A DNA stretch of 64,000 nt, from positions 1 to 64,000 of the forward strand of contig JAIUPL010000006.1 of assembly GCA_020160935.1 (NCBI GenBank), written 5' to 3'. This document shows, one piece after another, positions 50,747 through 61,041 of this stretch. Position 1 is the first letter of the stretch. Every line of letters starts with the position of its first letter. The translations under genes were made by a program, and so were the position numbers. The notes beneath the pieces are model-generated. The model had not been told where the DNA came from, searched no databases, and saw only the letters and a list, made by a program, of their open reading frames with translations. The stretch is from Bacteroidota bacterium. GTDB taxonomy: Bacteria; Bacteroidota; Bacteroidia; Chitinophagales; Saprospiraceae.

Positions 50747-53700
50747 ATGAAACTTTTACACGCCATCTTTTTTTGTTGCGCCTCTTATTGGCTCGTATTT
50801 CCCGCATCCGGGCAAAACGTTTTTTCATCCTGTAACAGTTGTTTATCGGGTCTTCCCGGGCCTGTTTCGCAAGGGGCTTTTGGCGATTATGACAACGACG
50901 GCGACCTCGATTTGCTGGTTGGCGGCCTGGGTAATTTTACAGGTGGCTCCAGTGTCGGTAGCCAAACTGCTTTCACTTCCCTGTACACCAACGACGGAAC
51001 AGGTAAGTACACCTTGAACAACAACACCAGTTTTACCGGCCTCACGAGCGGAGAAATTACCTGGGTGGATTACAACCGCGATGGCTATCTGGACATAGCC
51101 ATGATGGGCGTTTATGTCTATTTCGCTACCAATACCAATCAAAAAGTGGTACATGTTCAAATCTACCGCAACCAGGGCAATGGCACATTTGCTGCTCCTA
51201 TAGAACTCTCCGGACTGGAATATGGTGGCCTCGATTGGGCAGATTACGATAATGACGGTGATCCTGATCTGGTAATTACCGGCGTGAGTGGGAATCTGGC
51301 TTCCAGTGCGATGGCTACTCGCATTTATCGCAACGACGGAAATAATGTGTTTACTTACATTCCTACCAATCTGCCGGCGTTGTGCTGGGGCAATGTCAAA
51401 TGGGGCGATTATGACAATGATGGCGACCCCGATGTACTGGTCTGCGGGCAAAATGCTGCGGCCGCATATGGAATCTGCTCGGGCAATAGCGTCACCAAAA
51501 TTTATAGAAACGACGGAAATAACACCTTCACAGATATTCAGGCCGGGTTAATCGCCGCCACGGCCAGTTGGGCGGCCTGGAAAGATTATGACAACGATGG
51601 GTACCTTGATGTAGCCATTCAGGGGCAAAATAATAGCAGTTTGATCCTTAAAATTTACCGCAATCAGCAGGACGGCACCTTTACAGATATGAACCTGGGC
51701 TTGAACGGCAACTACCAGGGCAACCTTGCCTGGGGCGATCTAAACGGAGATGGCCTGTCTGACCTTGCCAGCGGTGGCCAAAATGGCATATCGATTTATT
51801 TGCAATCGAGTGGGGGCAGTTTTTCCAAAAATCAAACCCTGACTGGAAGTTTTGCTGCCTTGGGCGATTGCAACGGCGATCACAAACCCGATCTCGTGGG
51901 TACTACCAGCAGTTACCCTGTGTATTTGAATCAGAAAACTGCCGCGAGCCTTCCGGCGGTTCCTTCCGGGGCTACTGTTCATGCATTTGGCAACGATGTA
52001 TTGTTTACCTGGGAAGTCCCCACCCATCTGGGGGGGGTGTTAAATGGCAATACTTATAATGTACGTGCAGGCACCAGTACCAATGCTGTAAATATTGTAA
52101 GTCCAATGTCGATCGTGGGCTCCGGCTCTCGTCAGGTATTCAACGATGGCAACGCAGGGCACAACCACAAAATGTATGTGAAAGGGCTTGCCTCTGGTTC
52201 TTACCATTGGGCTGTTCAGGCACAAAATACAGCAGGGCAGGGTGGCAATTTTTCATCCGAGCAAATTGTCTCCTTGCCTGCAAACGATGTGGTCGCATAC
52301 ATAGACAATGAAGGAAATGACACGATTTGCTCCGGAAGTAGCGCATTGTTGAAAGCATATGCCTATCCGCACCCTGTTTCCTATCAATGGTATAAAAACA
52401 ACAGCCCTATTTCCGGTTCCAATACGCAGGAATACGCTGCTACACAGTCAGGACAGTACAAGGTATTGGTCACTACTGCCAATGGAACAGTCACGTCCAA
52501 CACTGTAAATATTGCTGCCTATCAGAATATTGCAGCCCCGCAGACAAGCAGCGCTTCGGCTTGTCAGGGGCAGTCACTTACCCTGAACGCCACGCCTGCT
52601 TCCGGCGCAAGCACTTGTTACTGGTATGACAGCAATGGCAATTTCCTGACAAGCGGCACTTCTTACACACCGGTGCCTACGCCCACAGCCACTACTTTTT
52701 ACAGGGTTTATTCGTATAATGCCTCAAACGGATGCAAAAGTTCGGCATCCAATGCATCATACGCCACGATCAACCCGGTACCAACCGCAGCCGTAGCACT
52801 CGGGGAAAGTGCCTGCCAGCCGCAAGCCTTCACACTTTCAGGAAGTCCCGGTAACTATGGTAACACTTGCCGTTGGTACGACCATTCCAGCAGCAGCACC
52901 CCTCTGGCAGAAGGCAACTTTTTCAATACCGGTGTCATTCAGCAAACAAAAACATGGCATGTAAGCACCTACAACACTACCACGCAGTGTGAAAGTGCAA
53001 GCAGAACCCCGGTAACGACGTCCATAAACCCCGTCACAGCAGCACCGATCACCACAGATGCGGTCATTTGTGCGCCCGGTCGGGCTATCCTCACTGCCCG
53101 TCCTGGGGCCAATGCTACTACGTGTTATTGGTACAATGACATGAACAGCGGCTCACCCGTGTACACCGATACGGTCGTTATCTTGCCAAATGCGACGGCC
53201 ACACAAACCTTTTTTGTTTCTTCCGCCAATCCGGCCGGCCATTGTGAAAGCACGGCCAGAAGCCCGGTGACTGTGACAGTAGGCCCTGTCATCGGGGCGC
53301 CCAACACCTGGGATCAGCAGCGTTATGGTACCAACACGGTCACGCTCGAAGCCTGGCCCGGAAGCGGCGCCACCACTTGCAGATGGTATTCCAGTGCAGT
53401 CAAAACAACCCTGCTGGCCACCGGCCGAACGTACACGACACCTGTTTTGCACAGTACCACAACGTATTACGTGACCAGTTACGACGAAGCCCACGGCTGC
53501 GAAGGGCCGGATGTGGTGTCCGTTCAGGCGCAAATATTAACACCGCCATCAGTGACGGTGCATCCCGACCAGACCTACCCGATTCCCAACCTGTATTCAG
53601 GCGACAACTACAAAAATGTGAACCTCTTTACCGGCGATGTGAACATGACATTCAACTTGCTGGAAGCGAACGGGCCGATGCTGAGTTACTCGTTGAATGC

Positions 53701-56700
53701 TTTCTATAATTCACGTGGGGCCGGGGTGACACCTTTGTTTACGCAGAATCCGATGGGCGGACTTGGCTGGAAACTGATGGATTACCCCAAAATTGCATAC
53801 AATGCCGTCGATACAACCTATTACCTGCTGGACGGGTATCAGACTTATCCGCTCCGAAAATTGAGCCAGACCAGCACCTCAGTACAATACGCGGCCCCGG
53901 GCAGTTATCACCTGTGGAGTATCACCAGAGGGACCGTGCAGCCGCAAACGGGTAACAGTACCTGGCAACTCGTGAGCGACGATGGCACCCAGTACCGATT
54001 TACTTCTCCTGCTGTTAATCACCTTGATGGCAACCAGCCCGGGTATCTGTGGAACCTGAACCTGGTCAGGGAGACACAAGGGCGGGATTCCATTGTGTTT
54101 ACATACAGCAATGGCAGTTTGCAACAGATTCAAACCACCGATCTGAATACCTGGAATTTTTCCTACGACGGGAATGGCCGTATTTCCACCATTGAAAATG
54201 TGATCGCATCCACCAGCGCAGGTACGCAGTATCCACAGACCCAAACACAACTCACATATGGATCAACTTTTCCGGGGACCAGTAAAACCCAGTTGACTTC
54301 CGTATCGTATTTGCAAAATGTGGCGCCGCCCCCCTACACGCAGGCACAATACCAGCCTGCTGCGCCGCCTGTTTACTTCCGATACAACACCACCAATTTT
54401 CCGGGAGCGCTGGAAAGCATGCAGGCGCCTCAGGGCGGGGCCGTGGAATACCGTTACACCTTGCTTCCGGTGCAGTTTCGGCAATACCAGGTGGTGACGG
54501 GTGTGAATACCTTCTCCGGCACCACATTTACCCTGAACAGTCAGACCCAGCAGCAATACAGCCCTGTGAGCCTGAAATATTCCGGCGCCCGAGCCTCTTC
54601 CGATCATAAATACCTGCATTTCAATGAGTGCGAGGTGGTGCCGGGTGGCAATCAGATGTACGCAGCCATCGGAGATCAGAGCACCAGTTTTGAAAATGGT
54701 ACCAACGACCTGGTTTTCAGGGATTTGGACCCCGATTATATCTCCTCCACCTATGCGCTGTCCGGCTCGAAAAGTTATTATTTTGACGGAGTGGTGGAAG
54801 ATAACACCATCCACTCCAGGGTTTTTCCACTCAACAAAAAGACTTTCCAAACGTATGAAATAACCAGTTCGGGAACGCCGGTGGTGATGACCGGCTCGGA
54901 AGACTCAGTGCGGGTGGCATTCTATCTTTTTGCTACCCATGAACACCTGGATGTTGAGTTTTTGTGGACCATCACGTTTTACGACAGCCGTGGAAAATCG
55001 ATCAACAATGGCTCTGCGGGGGGGAGTATGGAAGTTGATTCGGATAACTTCGGCAACTGGGTACCTGTAGAAATCGTACAGGCTGTGCCTTCCAATGCGG
55101 TATCGTTCGATTTCAAAATTGTCGGTGGGCGTTCGCTCAATCATTATGATTTCTACATGGATGACCTGAGCGTCTCAGGTTCGCATAAAACCTTGAATGG
55201 CAAGGTGATATACCATTATTTCAATGGTAGCAGTTTGTCCGATCTGGTACACATTCCGGATGATTACTACACCCTCTACCCGGATGAACAGGTGCGCGGG
55301 GTGTACAGAACCGGTTTCGAACCGGGTGAAAACTATGCCGACTGGCTGAACCTGGATCACTCCGGTTCCTGCAAACCAGCGGCCACTGTGAGCGATGAAA
55401 CCCGAAAAATTGCCTACAATGGATCGGGCGCCATGGGGCTGAGCGCCTGCGACGGAAACTATTCGCGTATTTATCCAAAATCCGACCTGAATATTCCGTC
55501 CGGCACCAACAGGGTGTTGCTCACTTTTGAATACAGCAGTGCACAGTTCAGCGGCTTGCAGTTTTCCGTGAATGCGCATGTTGGTCAAACCAACTGGGAC
55601 ACAACCATCACCGTAAATGGCAGTTATTTCACCGACCAGCGCTACATCCGATTGAACAAATGGATGAATGTGGCCAGCACGCACGACGACTTTGGATTTA
55701 CCATTCAAGTGCAGAATGCCGGCGGCGGCAAAAGCATCAACGAGTTTTTTATCGACGACCTGAAAGTTGTATTTTTGGATAAAAATACCGGCACAAGCCT
55801 GCCGGCTACCCAGGTGACGAATACCATGTACCTGGGATTGCAGTACCACGGTGCATCTTTTACGTTGGACAATCAGGAACTCGAATCGATCGAGTCATTC
55901 TGGATTGCAGGCGCAGACGCGCAGGCCGGAAATACACCGCTGCCATTTTTATACCGCTCGTACAGCATAAAACAAGGCGTAGCAAGGGAATTTAAAACCT
56001 ACAACAGGAAATCTGATGGACGTGTCGTCAGCGAGCACACCACCCGCGACCTGGAGCATACCGATGGCACATATCAGGAAGTTTTCTACCTGGATACGTA
56101 TATCTATGCCGATTCGCTTTATCCGGCGCTGGGACGCACAGGTTTGCATATGCTGGACGAGGTAGCGGCCACGGTGAGTAGTTATTCCACCGGCCAGAAC
56201 GATGACTGGGTGACGTATACGGCAAATCTCAATGCCTGGTCGGGCGTGACCCCAACGGGTACGAACAGCCTCGGCACAATCTGGATGAACACCGCCTCCT
56301 ATGTACCGAAAGTGCAATTGAGTACATCGACGATTTATTCCGCCGTGCGGCACCTCAGCCGACAAACACCGGATGCTGCTTCCTGGCAGCAGACCGGCTC
56401 GATCATGAACATCAATGCCGATGGACGCCCATATCAGTCGCGTTCTGCCGATTCTATTATTACCTGGCAATTGTACAGCATGCGGCAGGTAGAAGATAAC
56501 TGGCACAAAAACTGGAATCGCGCCCCTGTGGCGGTCGCTTCTTTCAGCGACGCAACTCCGGCCAACTCGATTTATTACGGATTTGAGAATTATGAAACGC
56601 CACCACCTTCCCTGCATGCCACACCCAGCACCACTTATGCTTTCACTGGAGAAGCATCCAGTACCGGCTCTACCTATTTTACGATACCATTTAGCCAGGG

Positions 56701-59700
56701 TGAAACGCCAGGCAGCAATTATTCCATTTCATTTCAGTATCTGGCCATCAGTGGTTCTGTTAAATTGACGGTTACGGCAGGCTCTACTACAATTGTCGAC
56801 CAAACCATGACGCCCCCGAGCGGCCAGAACAACTACTGGCAATCGATACAACGCATTGTTACCGTTCCATCTGGCACCACACAGATCAAGATTCAACTGG
56901 ACGGTAACGGCAGCAATAACAACAGCGTTTATTTTGATGACATACGTTTTTTGCCTGCCACCTCTTCTTTTTCGGCTTCGGGTTATTCCATAGAGGATTA
57001 TCAATTACAATCCATGCTGGATAACAACGGCGCGGATATGCGATTCCTGTACAACTGGAAAGGCGAGCGGTATGCTACGATCGGGCCGGGTAAAGTGCCA
57101 CAATTGATCGAGACCAATTTTATGTCGGCCATGAACCCGAAAGGTACGGGGCAGTACAACCCTCTGAAACCCAACAACTCCTTCCATATCGAGCCCAGGG
57201 ATGGCGGTCATTATTTCGCCTTCAACGATCAAACAGATCGAATCGGATGGAGTATGACGAATTCATCGTACGTCCAGTTCAGTTTGAACAAAATGTACAT
57301 GACCAGCACGAACACCGCGCGTATGTCCTCTGCCTGGAATCCTGCCGACTGGAGCAATTTCGGGGTATCCTATCAGGTTTTGCCCGTATTCAGTGGCAAC
57401 TCCACCCTGGAAAGTGGTATTGTCGTGGGGTCTTACAAGTTTGCGACACGTATTGTTCGAAGCAACGGGCAGGATCAGGTATTTCTGTCGCTTTACAACG
57501 GCAGTACCCAAACGCCCATCGACACGATCACTTACACGACGCAATTGGCCAACCCCGCTTACCAGGTGATGGTGCTGTTTCAGCAGAATCATGTACACAT
57601 CTGGCTTAATGGCCAGTACATTTCCAATTCCTTCAATTACACTGGTTCTACCAGTTCTTCTTTGAGCCTTTATTTCACCAAAGTGAGTGGAAGCACCAGT
57701 ATTTCCTTTACGGATGTTTGTGTGCTGTATGCGCCGGAAATCAGCGGCAAATACATGGATGGACTGGACAACATGCTTCAAACAGTACAGGTAAATGGAA
57801 ATGACCTGATTGTGCAGGAAACACAATACGACCTGATGTTCAGGCCGGTGTTGCAAACCAAAAAAGTGCTGCTGACGGGCAAATGGCCTGTATTCCAAAC
57901 CGGGTTTATCAGCAGTTTCGACTGGAGTACCGGCAAAATGCTGGGCACGGTACAGCAAGCAAAAAACTACGTTTCCAACGGTGATGACGACCAGAAATAC
58001 ATGTACTGGCGTACGGTATGGAATGAATCGCCCAATACACAGTTGAAAATGCTCTTCAAGCCAGGAGCCGATTTTGCCCTGCGCAAACAATCGGACGTCG
58101 AAAAAGCAGAACGCTGGGCCTATACCCACGAAGAGCAGATTTTTGCAGCGATCAAGTATTCCCTCGACCTGGCCCAGATCATCGTCGATCCCGAAGCAGC
58201 GCCTTTTATCATCGGCATGGATGTGCTGGGGCTTGTGCGCAAGCATTTCAGAAGCAGCAAGGACAATGTGCAAAAGGAAGAGGCTATTACCAGCAAGTTT
58301 TATGATCCGCTGCAACAACAGATCCAGATCAAACTCCCGCTGGCCAATACGCCCAAACACACCAAACCGGAGCATATCCTGACCTATGGTTACGATTTCA
58401 ACGGCAATACGATCCTGAGAACTGCTCCGGAATCGGACACGACCAAAATGGTATACGATATATTCGGACAGTTGCGCTTTTCGCATACGGCAGAAATGGG
58501 CAACCGGATTACCTACTACAAATACGATCGCTGGGGACGCTCGGTAGAAAAAGGTATTTTTTCAGGTACATGGAACCAGTCGACGCTCCAGTCGCACGCT
58601 TCCGACCCGAATTATCCTTCCAGCGGAAATACCATTCAGAGTAAATATTATTACGATGGAACGGAAGGATCGAATGCCTTTCTGTCGCCGAATCGTGGCC
58701 AGTTGACCCGTTCGGAAACGTATGAAAACGGCGCGGTGTACAATATTCAGACATATCACTATGACCTGAACGGGAATTTGACCCAAACAGATAATAAAAT
58801 TTCCAGCACGACTTACACTACGTACTATCAATACGATGCCGCCGGGAATATCAAACTGGTCCAGTATCCAACATGGAACGGTAGCCAGTTCAAAGTGTCC
58901 TACACGTATGATTACGTGGGCAATATGTCGAACATCGGTGATCAAACGACCTCCAATGCTTACGCCTCGTATGAATGGAACCCGGATGGCAGCCTGTACC
59001 ACGAGAAACTCATGCAAACCAACCATGTAATTCTCCCGGTGTGGCACTGGTACAATGCACCTGGCTGGAAGGATTTTTCAGGTTATGGAGATACGGTTCG
59101 CATGCCGGGCCTGACATGGCACTGGTGGTCGGGCTTATGGCCCACCGTCAATTACTCGTTTTCCATGTTTTCCGAACAGCAGGATTACAACTTTCTGACG
59201 GACTGGTGGTCTGATTTGTGGGGACAAACCTATTACAACGGCGATGTTGCCAGTTCGACGTACACGCCCGGTTTAGGCAATCCGGCCAGTTCGCTGCAAC
59301 AGGGATATTTGTACAATGAATACGGCAATCTGGAAAGTTATTATAGCAGTTATGCCAATGAAACCTTCCTTTCCAGTGTCGCCAGCGATATTGCTGATCT
59401 CTATTTACGCGATACGCTCGTGTATGACCTGAACGGGAACCTGGCGGTGCGGAATTTTGGCAAACAACTGGAACTCATTTCCATTAAGGATGAACAGTAT
59501 GCCGGCGCCCGGTATGATTATGATATTTCGGACAGCCACAACCGGCCCACCTTCATGGCATACACGGAGTATTCCACTTTTCCAACACTGAATTACTATT
59601 TGTACGATACCCTTTATATCCGGTACAACAAAAACGGAAATGTCTACCAGCATCAGTGGAAACACCGCAATGCCTCTCCTTTGAAAGCACACCCGGGCAC

Positions 59701-61036
59701 AGTAGCATACCAATGCTGGAGCCGCTACAACTGGGACGTCTTCGGCCACCTGAACAGCCTGAGCAAACACAGTACCGATAATGATAGCACTTATGTGGCT
59801 TTCCATTACGACAGCCGGGGCATACGCCTGCAAAAACAGGTGAAGTGGTATTACGGAAATTCGTTGCAAAAGAGCCGAAACACCACCTACCTACGCAATG
59901 CCAACGGCGATCCATTGATGGAAATTATTTCAGGCGGCGCCCGAGACACAGTGAAATACTACATCTGGGGGCCGAATGGCATCGAAGTGATGTCCATGAA
60001 CGATGGGCAATCGACACACTCCTGGTTCGTATTAAAAGACCGCCTCGGCTCGGCCAAACAACTCGTCGACCGGGCTGATCGCTCCGTGGATGAGTATTAT
60101 GCTACGGATGAATACGGGCTGCTGAATGTCGACGATTCCCATTACAACGGCCTATTCAACTACATCTACACCGGGCAGGAATTCGACCGCGAAAGCGGCC
60201 TGCACTACTTCCGTGCCCGGATGTACGATCCGTTTAGTAAAATGTTCCTGTCGCCCGACCCGGCAGGGTCTAACCCGGCGACCCCTTATGCGTATGTGGG
60301 GAACGACCCGGTGAACAGTACGGACCCGACTGGCGAGATACCTTTTGATGCTGTTTTTGATGCAACATTACAAGAAGAGAGAATAGCAGAAGGTGAGTTT
60401 ACAAATGTTACTACCAGCAGATTGATGGATATGTTACCTACAACTGCGGAAGGGGCAGCCAAGGCCGAAAACAGGCAGGTTATGGTAGAGTTTAGAAGAA
60501 GATTTAATGATGTGAACATTCGACCGGGAGAATTCAATGATATTCGGATTGGCAAGCACGATAAAATGAAAAACATTTTGCGTCCGGGCGGCAAACATGA
60601 GATGATGCCGGTTGCTTCCTGGCAGGAACTAAGACGGATGGGAATCAAACTCGATGATATTCAGATACTTGCGCACCCGACAGGCGAAACTGTTTTTCAA
60701 ATTATCGACCCAATCAATGCACCGAATTGGCTGCCAAATGAAATAATACATGGGAGGTCATACCATTTTGACAGATATGGTAATTTAGCAGAAGGTTGGC
60801 AGGAAATGGGCTATAACGAACAGTACAAAACCATCGGTTCCGGTAAAGCCCACAATGAAATTTTCGACCTTATCAACTATTCAGTTGGGGAAGGGTACAA
60901 TAGAATAAATTTTCTTGAAGTACTGGAAGAATGGATGAGAGGCGACACTTGGGGTGTGAGTTTTACTCGTATGCACGAAAATCATATTCAACCGTGGCTC
61001 AATAAACTCACAATTGTTCGCAACCGACGATATTAA
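50747..61036 (+). CDS. Giant RHS/YD-repeat surface protein with variable C-terminal tip
   Basis: 3429 residues from the ATG at 50747 (signal peptide MKLLHAIFFCCASYWLVFPASGQ; an upstream ATG at 50711 is less likely). Order: FG-GAP/VCBS repeats (~40-400: FGDYDNDGDLDLLVGGLG, WADYDNDGDPDLVITG); Ig-like domains with Cys pairs (~500-950, C-Y/R-WY pattern); RHS N-part (~960-1070); long beta-rich middle with carbohydrate-binding-like modules; an unusual helical insert (~2440-2530, KAERWAYTHEEQIFAAIKYS); YD repeats (~2530-3080); RHS core (~3090-3195, FNYIYTGQEFDRESGLHYF, PYAYVGNDPVNSTDPTGE); tip of ~233 residues (~3197-3429). The tip is AT-richer and has His-containing motifs GGKHEMMP, GKAHNEIF and HENHIQPW that could be catalytic, perhaps nuclease-like, but no named family. 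Delivered to neighbours or kept on the surface. No immunity gene follows. Confidence 0.93.
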   Translation: MKLLHAIFFCCASYWLVFPASGQNVFSSCNSCLSGLPGPVSQGAFGDYDNDGDLDLLVGGLGNFTGGSSVGSQTAFTSLYTNDGTGKYTLNNNTSFTGLTSGEITWVDYNRDGYLDIAMMGVYVYFATNTNQKVVHVQIYRNQGNGTFAAPIELSGLEYGGLDWADYDNDGDPDLVITGVSGNLASSAMATRIYRNDGNNVFTYIPTNLPALCWGNVKWGDYDNDGDPDVLVCGQNAAAAYGICSGNSVTKIYRNDGNNTFTDIQAGLIAATASWAAWKDYDNDGYLDVAIQGQNNSSLILKIYRNQQDGTFTDMNLGLNGNYQGNLAWGDLNGDGLSDLASGGQNGISIYLQSSGGSFSKNQTLTGSFAALGDCNGDHKPDLVGTTSSYPVYLNQKTAASLPAVPSGATVHAFGNDVLFTWEVPTHLGGVLNGNTYNVRAGTSTNAVNIVSPMSIVGSGSRQVFNDGNAGHNHKMYVKGLASGSYHWAVQAQNTAGQGGNFSSEQIVSLPANDVVAYIDNEGNDTICSGSSALLKAYAYPHPVSYQWYKNNSPISGSNTQEYAATQSGQYKVLVTTANGTVTSNTVNIAAYQNIAAPQTSSASACQGQSLTLNATPASGASTCYWYDSNGNFLTSGTSYTPVPTPTATTFYRVYSYNASNGCKSSASNASYATINPVPTAAVALGESACQPQAFTLSGSPGNYGNTCRWYDHSSSSTPLAEGNFFNTGVIQQTKTWHVSTYNTTTQCESASRTPVTTSINPVTAAPITTDAVICAPGRAILTARPGANATTCYWYNDMNSGSPVYTDTVVILPNATATQTFFVSSANPAGHCESTARSPVTVTVGPVIGAPNTWDQQRYGTNTVTLEAWPGSGATTCRWYSSAVKTTLLATGRTYTTPVLHSTTTYYVTSYDEAHGCEGPDVVSVQAQILTPPSVTVHPDQTYPIPNLYSGDNYKNVNLFTGDVNMTFNLLEANGPMLSYSLNAFYNSRGAGVTPLFTQNPMGGLGWKLMDYPKIAYNAVDTTYYLLDGYQTYPLRKLSQTSTSVQYAAPGSYHLWSITRGTVQPQTGNSTWQLVSDDGTQYRFTSPAVNHLDGNQPGYLWNLNLVRETQGRDSIVFTYSNGSLQQIQTTDLNTWNFSYDGNGRISTIENVIASTSAGTQYPQTQTQLTYGSTFPGTSKTQLTSVSYLQNVAPPPYTQAQYQPAAPPVYFRYNTTNFPGALESMQAPQGGAVEYRYTLLPVQFRQYQVVTGVNTFSGTTFTLNSQTQQQYSPVSLKYSGARASSDHKYLHFNECEVVPGGNQMYAAIGDQSTSFENGTNDLVFRDLDPDYISSTYALSGSKSYYFDGVVEDNTIHSRVFPLNKKTFQTYEITSSGTPVVMTGSEDSVRVAFYLFATHEHLDVEFLWTITFYDSRGKSINNGSAGGSMEVDSDNFGNWVPVEIVQAVPSNAVSFDFKIVGGRSLNHYDFYMDDLSVSGSHKTLNGKVIYHYFNGSSLSDLVHIPDDYYTLYPDEQVRGVYRTGFEPGENYADWLNLDHSGSCKPAATVSDETRKIAYNGSGAMGLSACDGNYSRIYPKSDLNIPSGTNRVLLTFEYSSAQFSGLQFSVNAHVGQTNWDTTITVNGSYFTDQRYIRLNKWMNVASTHDDFGFTIQVQNAGGGKSINEFFIDDLKVVFLDKNTGTSLPATQVTNTMYLGLQYHGASFTLDNQELESIESFWIAGADAQAGNTPLPFLYRSYSIKQGVAREFKTYNRKSDGRVVSEHTTRDLEHTDGTYQEVFYLDTYIYADSLYPALGRTGLHMLDEVAATVSSYSTGQNDDWVTYTANLNAWSGVTPTGTNSLGTIWMNTASYVPKVQLSTSTIYSAVRHLSRQTPDAASWQQTGSIMNINADGRPYQSRSADSIITWQLYSMRQVEDNWHKNWNRAPVAVASFSDATPANSIYYGFENYETPPPSLHATPSTTYAFTGEASSTGSTYFTIPFSQGETPGSNYSISFQYLAISGSVKLTVTAGSTTIVDQTMTPPSGQNNYWQSIQRIVTVPSGTTQIKIQLDGNGSNNNSVYFDDIRFLPATSSFSASGYSIEDYQLQSMLDNNGADMRFLYNWKGERYATIGPGKVPQLIETNFMSAMNPKGTGQYNPLKPNNSFHIEPRDGGHYFAFNDQTDRIGWSMTNSSYVQFSLNKMYMTSTNTARMSSAWNPADWSNFGVSYQVLPVFSGNSTLESGIVVGSYKFATRIVRSNGQDQVFLSLYNGSTQTPIDTITYTTQLANPAYQVMVLFQQNHVHIWLNGQYISNSFNYTGSTSSSLSLYFTKVSGSTSISFTDVCVLYAPEISGKYMDGLDNMLQTVQVNGNDLIVQETQYDLMFRPVLQTKKVLLTGKWPVFQTGFISSFDWSTGKMLGTVQQAKNYVSNGDDDQKYMYWRTVWNESPNTQLKMLFKPGADFALRKQSDVEKAERWAYTHEEQIFAAIKYSLDLAQIIVDPEAAPFIIGMDVLGLVRKHFRSSKDNVQKEEAITSKFYDPLQQQIQIKLPLANTPKHTKPEHILTYGYDFNGNTILRTAPESDTTKMVYDIFGQLRFSHTAEMGNRITYYKYDRWGRSVEKGIFSGTWNQSTLQSHASDPNYPSSGNTIQSKYYYDGTEGSNAFLSPNRGQLTRSETYENGAVYNIQTYHYDLNGNLTQTDNKISSTTYTTYYQYDAAGNIKLVQYPTWNGSQFKVSYTYDYVGNMSNIGDQTTSNAYASYEWNPDGSLYHEKLMQTNHVILPVWHWYNAPGWKDFSGYGDTVRMPGLTWHWWSGLWPTVNYSFSMFSEQQDYNFLTDWWSDLWGQTYYNGDVASSTYTPGLGNPASSLQQGYLYNEYGNLESYYSSYANETFLSSVASDIADLYLRDTLVYDLNGNLAVRNFGKQLELISIKDEQYAGARYDYDISDSHNRPTFMAYTEYSTFPTLNYYLYDTLYIRYNKNGNVYQHQWKHRNASPLKAHPGTVAYQCWSRYNWDVFGHLNSLSKHSTDNDSTYVAFHYDSRGIRLQKQVKWYYGNSLQKSRNTTYLRNANGDPLMEIISGGARDTVKYYIWGPNGIEVMSMNDGQSTHSWFVLKDRLGSAKQLVDRADRSVDEYYATDEYGLLNVDDSHYNGLFNYIYTGQEFDRESGLHYFRARMYDPFSKMFLSPDPAGSNPATPYAYVGNDPVNSTDPTGEIPFDAVFDATLQEERIAEGEFTNVTTSRLMDMLPTTAEGAAKAENRQVMVEFRRRFNDVNIRPGEFNDIRIGKHDKMKNILRPGGKHEMMPVASWQELRRMGIKLDDIQILAHPTGETVFQIIDPINAPNWLPNEIIHGRSYHFDRYGNLAEGWQEMGYNEQYKTIGSGKAHNEIFDLINYSVGEGYNRINFLEVLEEWMRGDTWGVSFTRMHENHIQPWLNKLTIVRNRRY

Positions 61037-61041
61037 CGATT

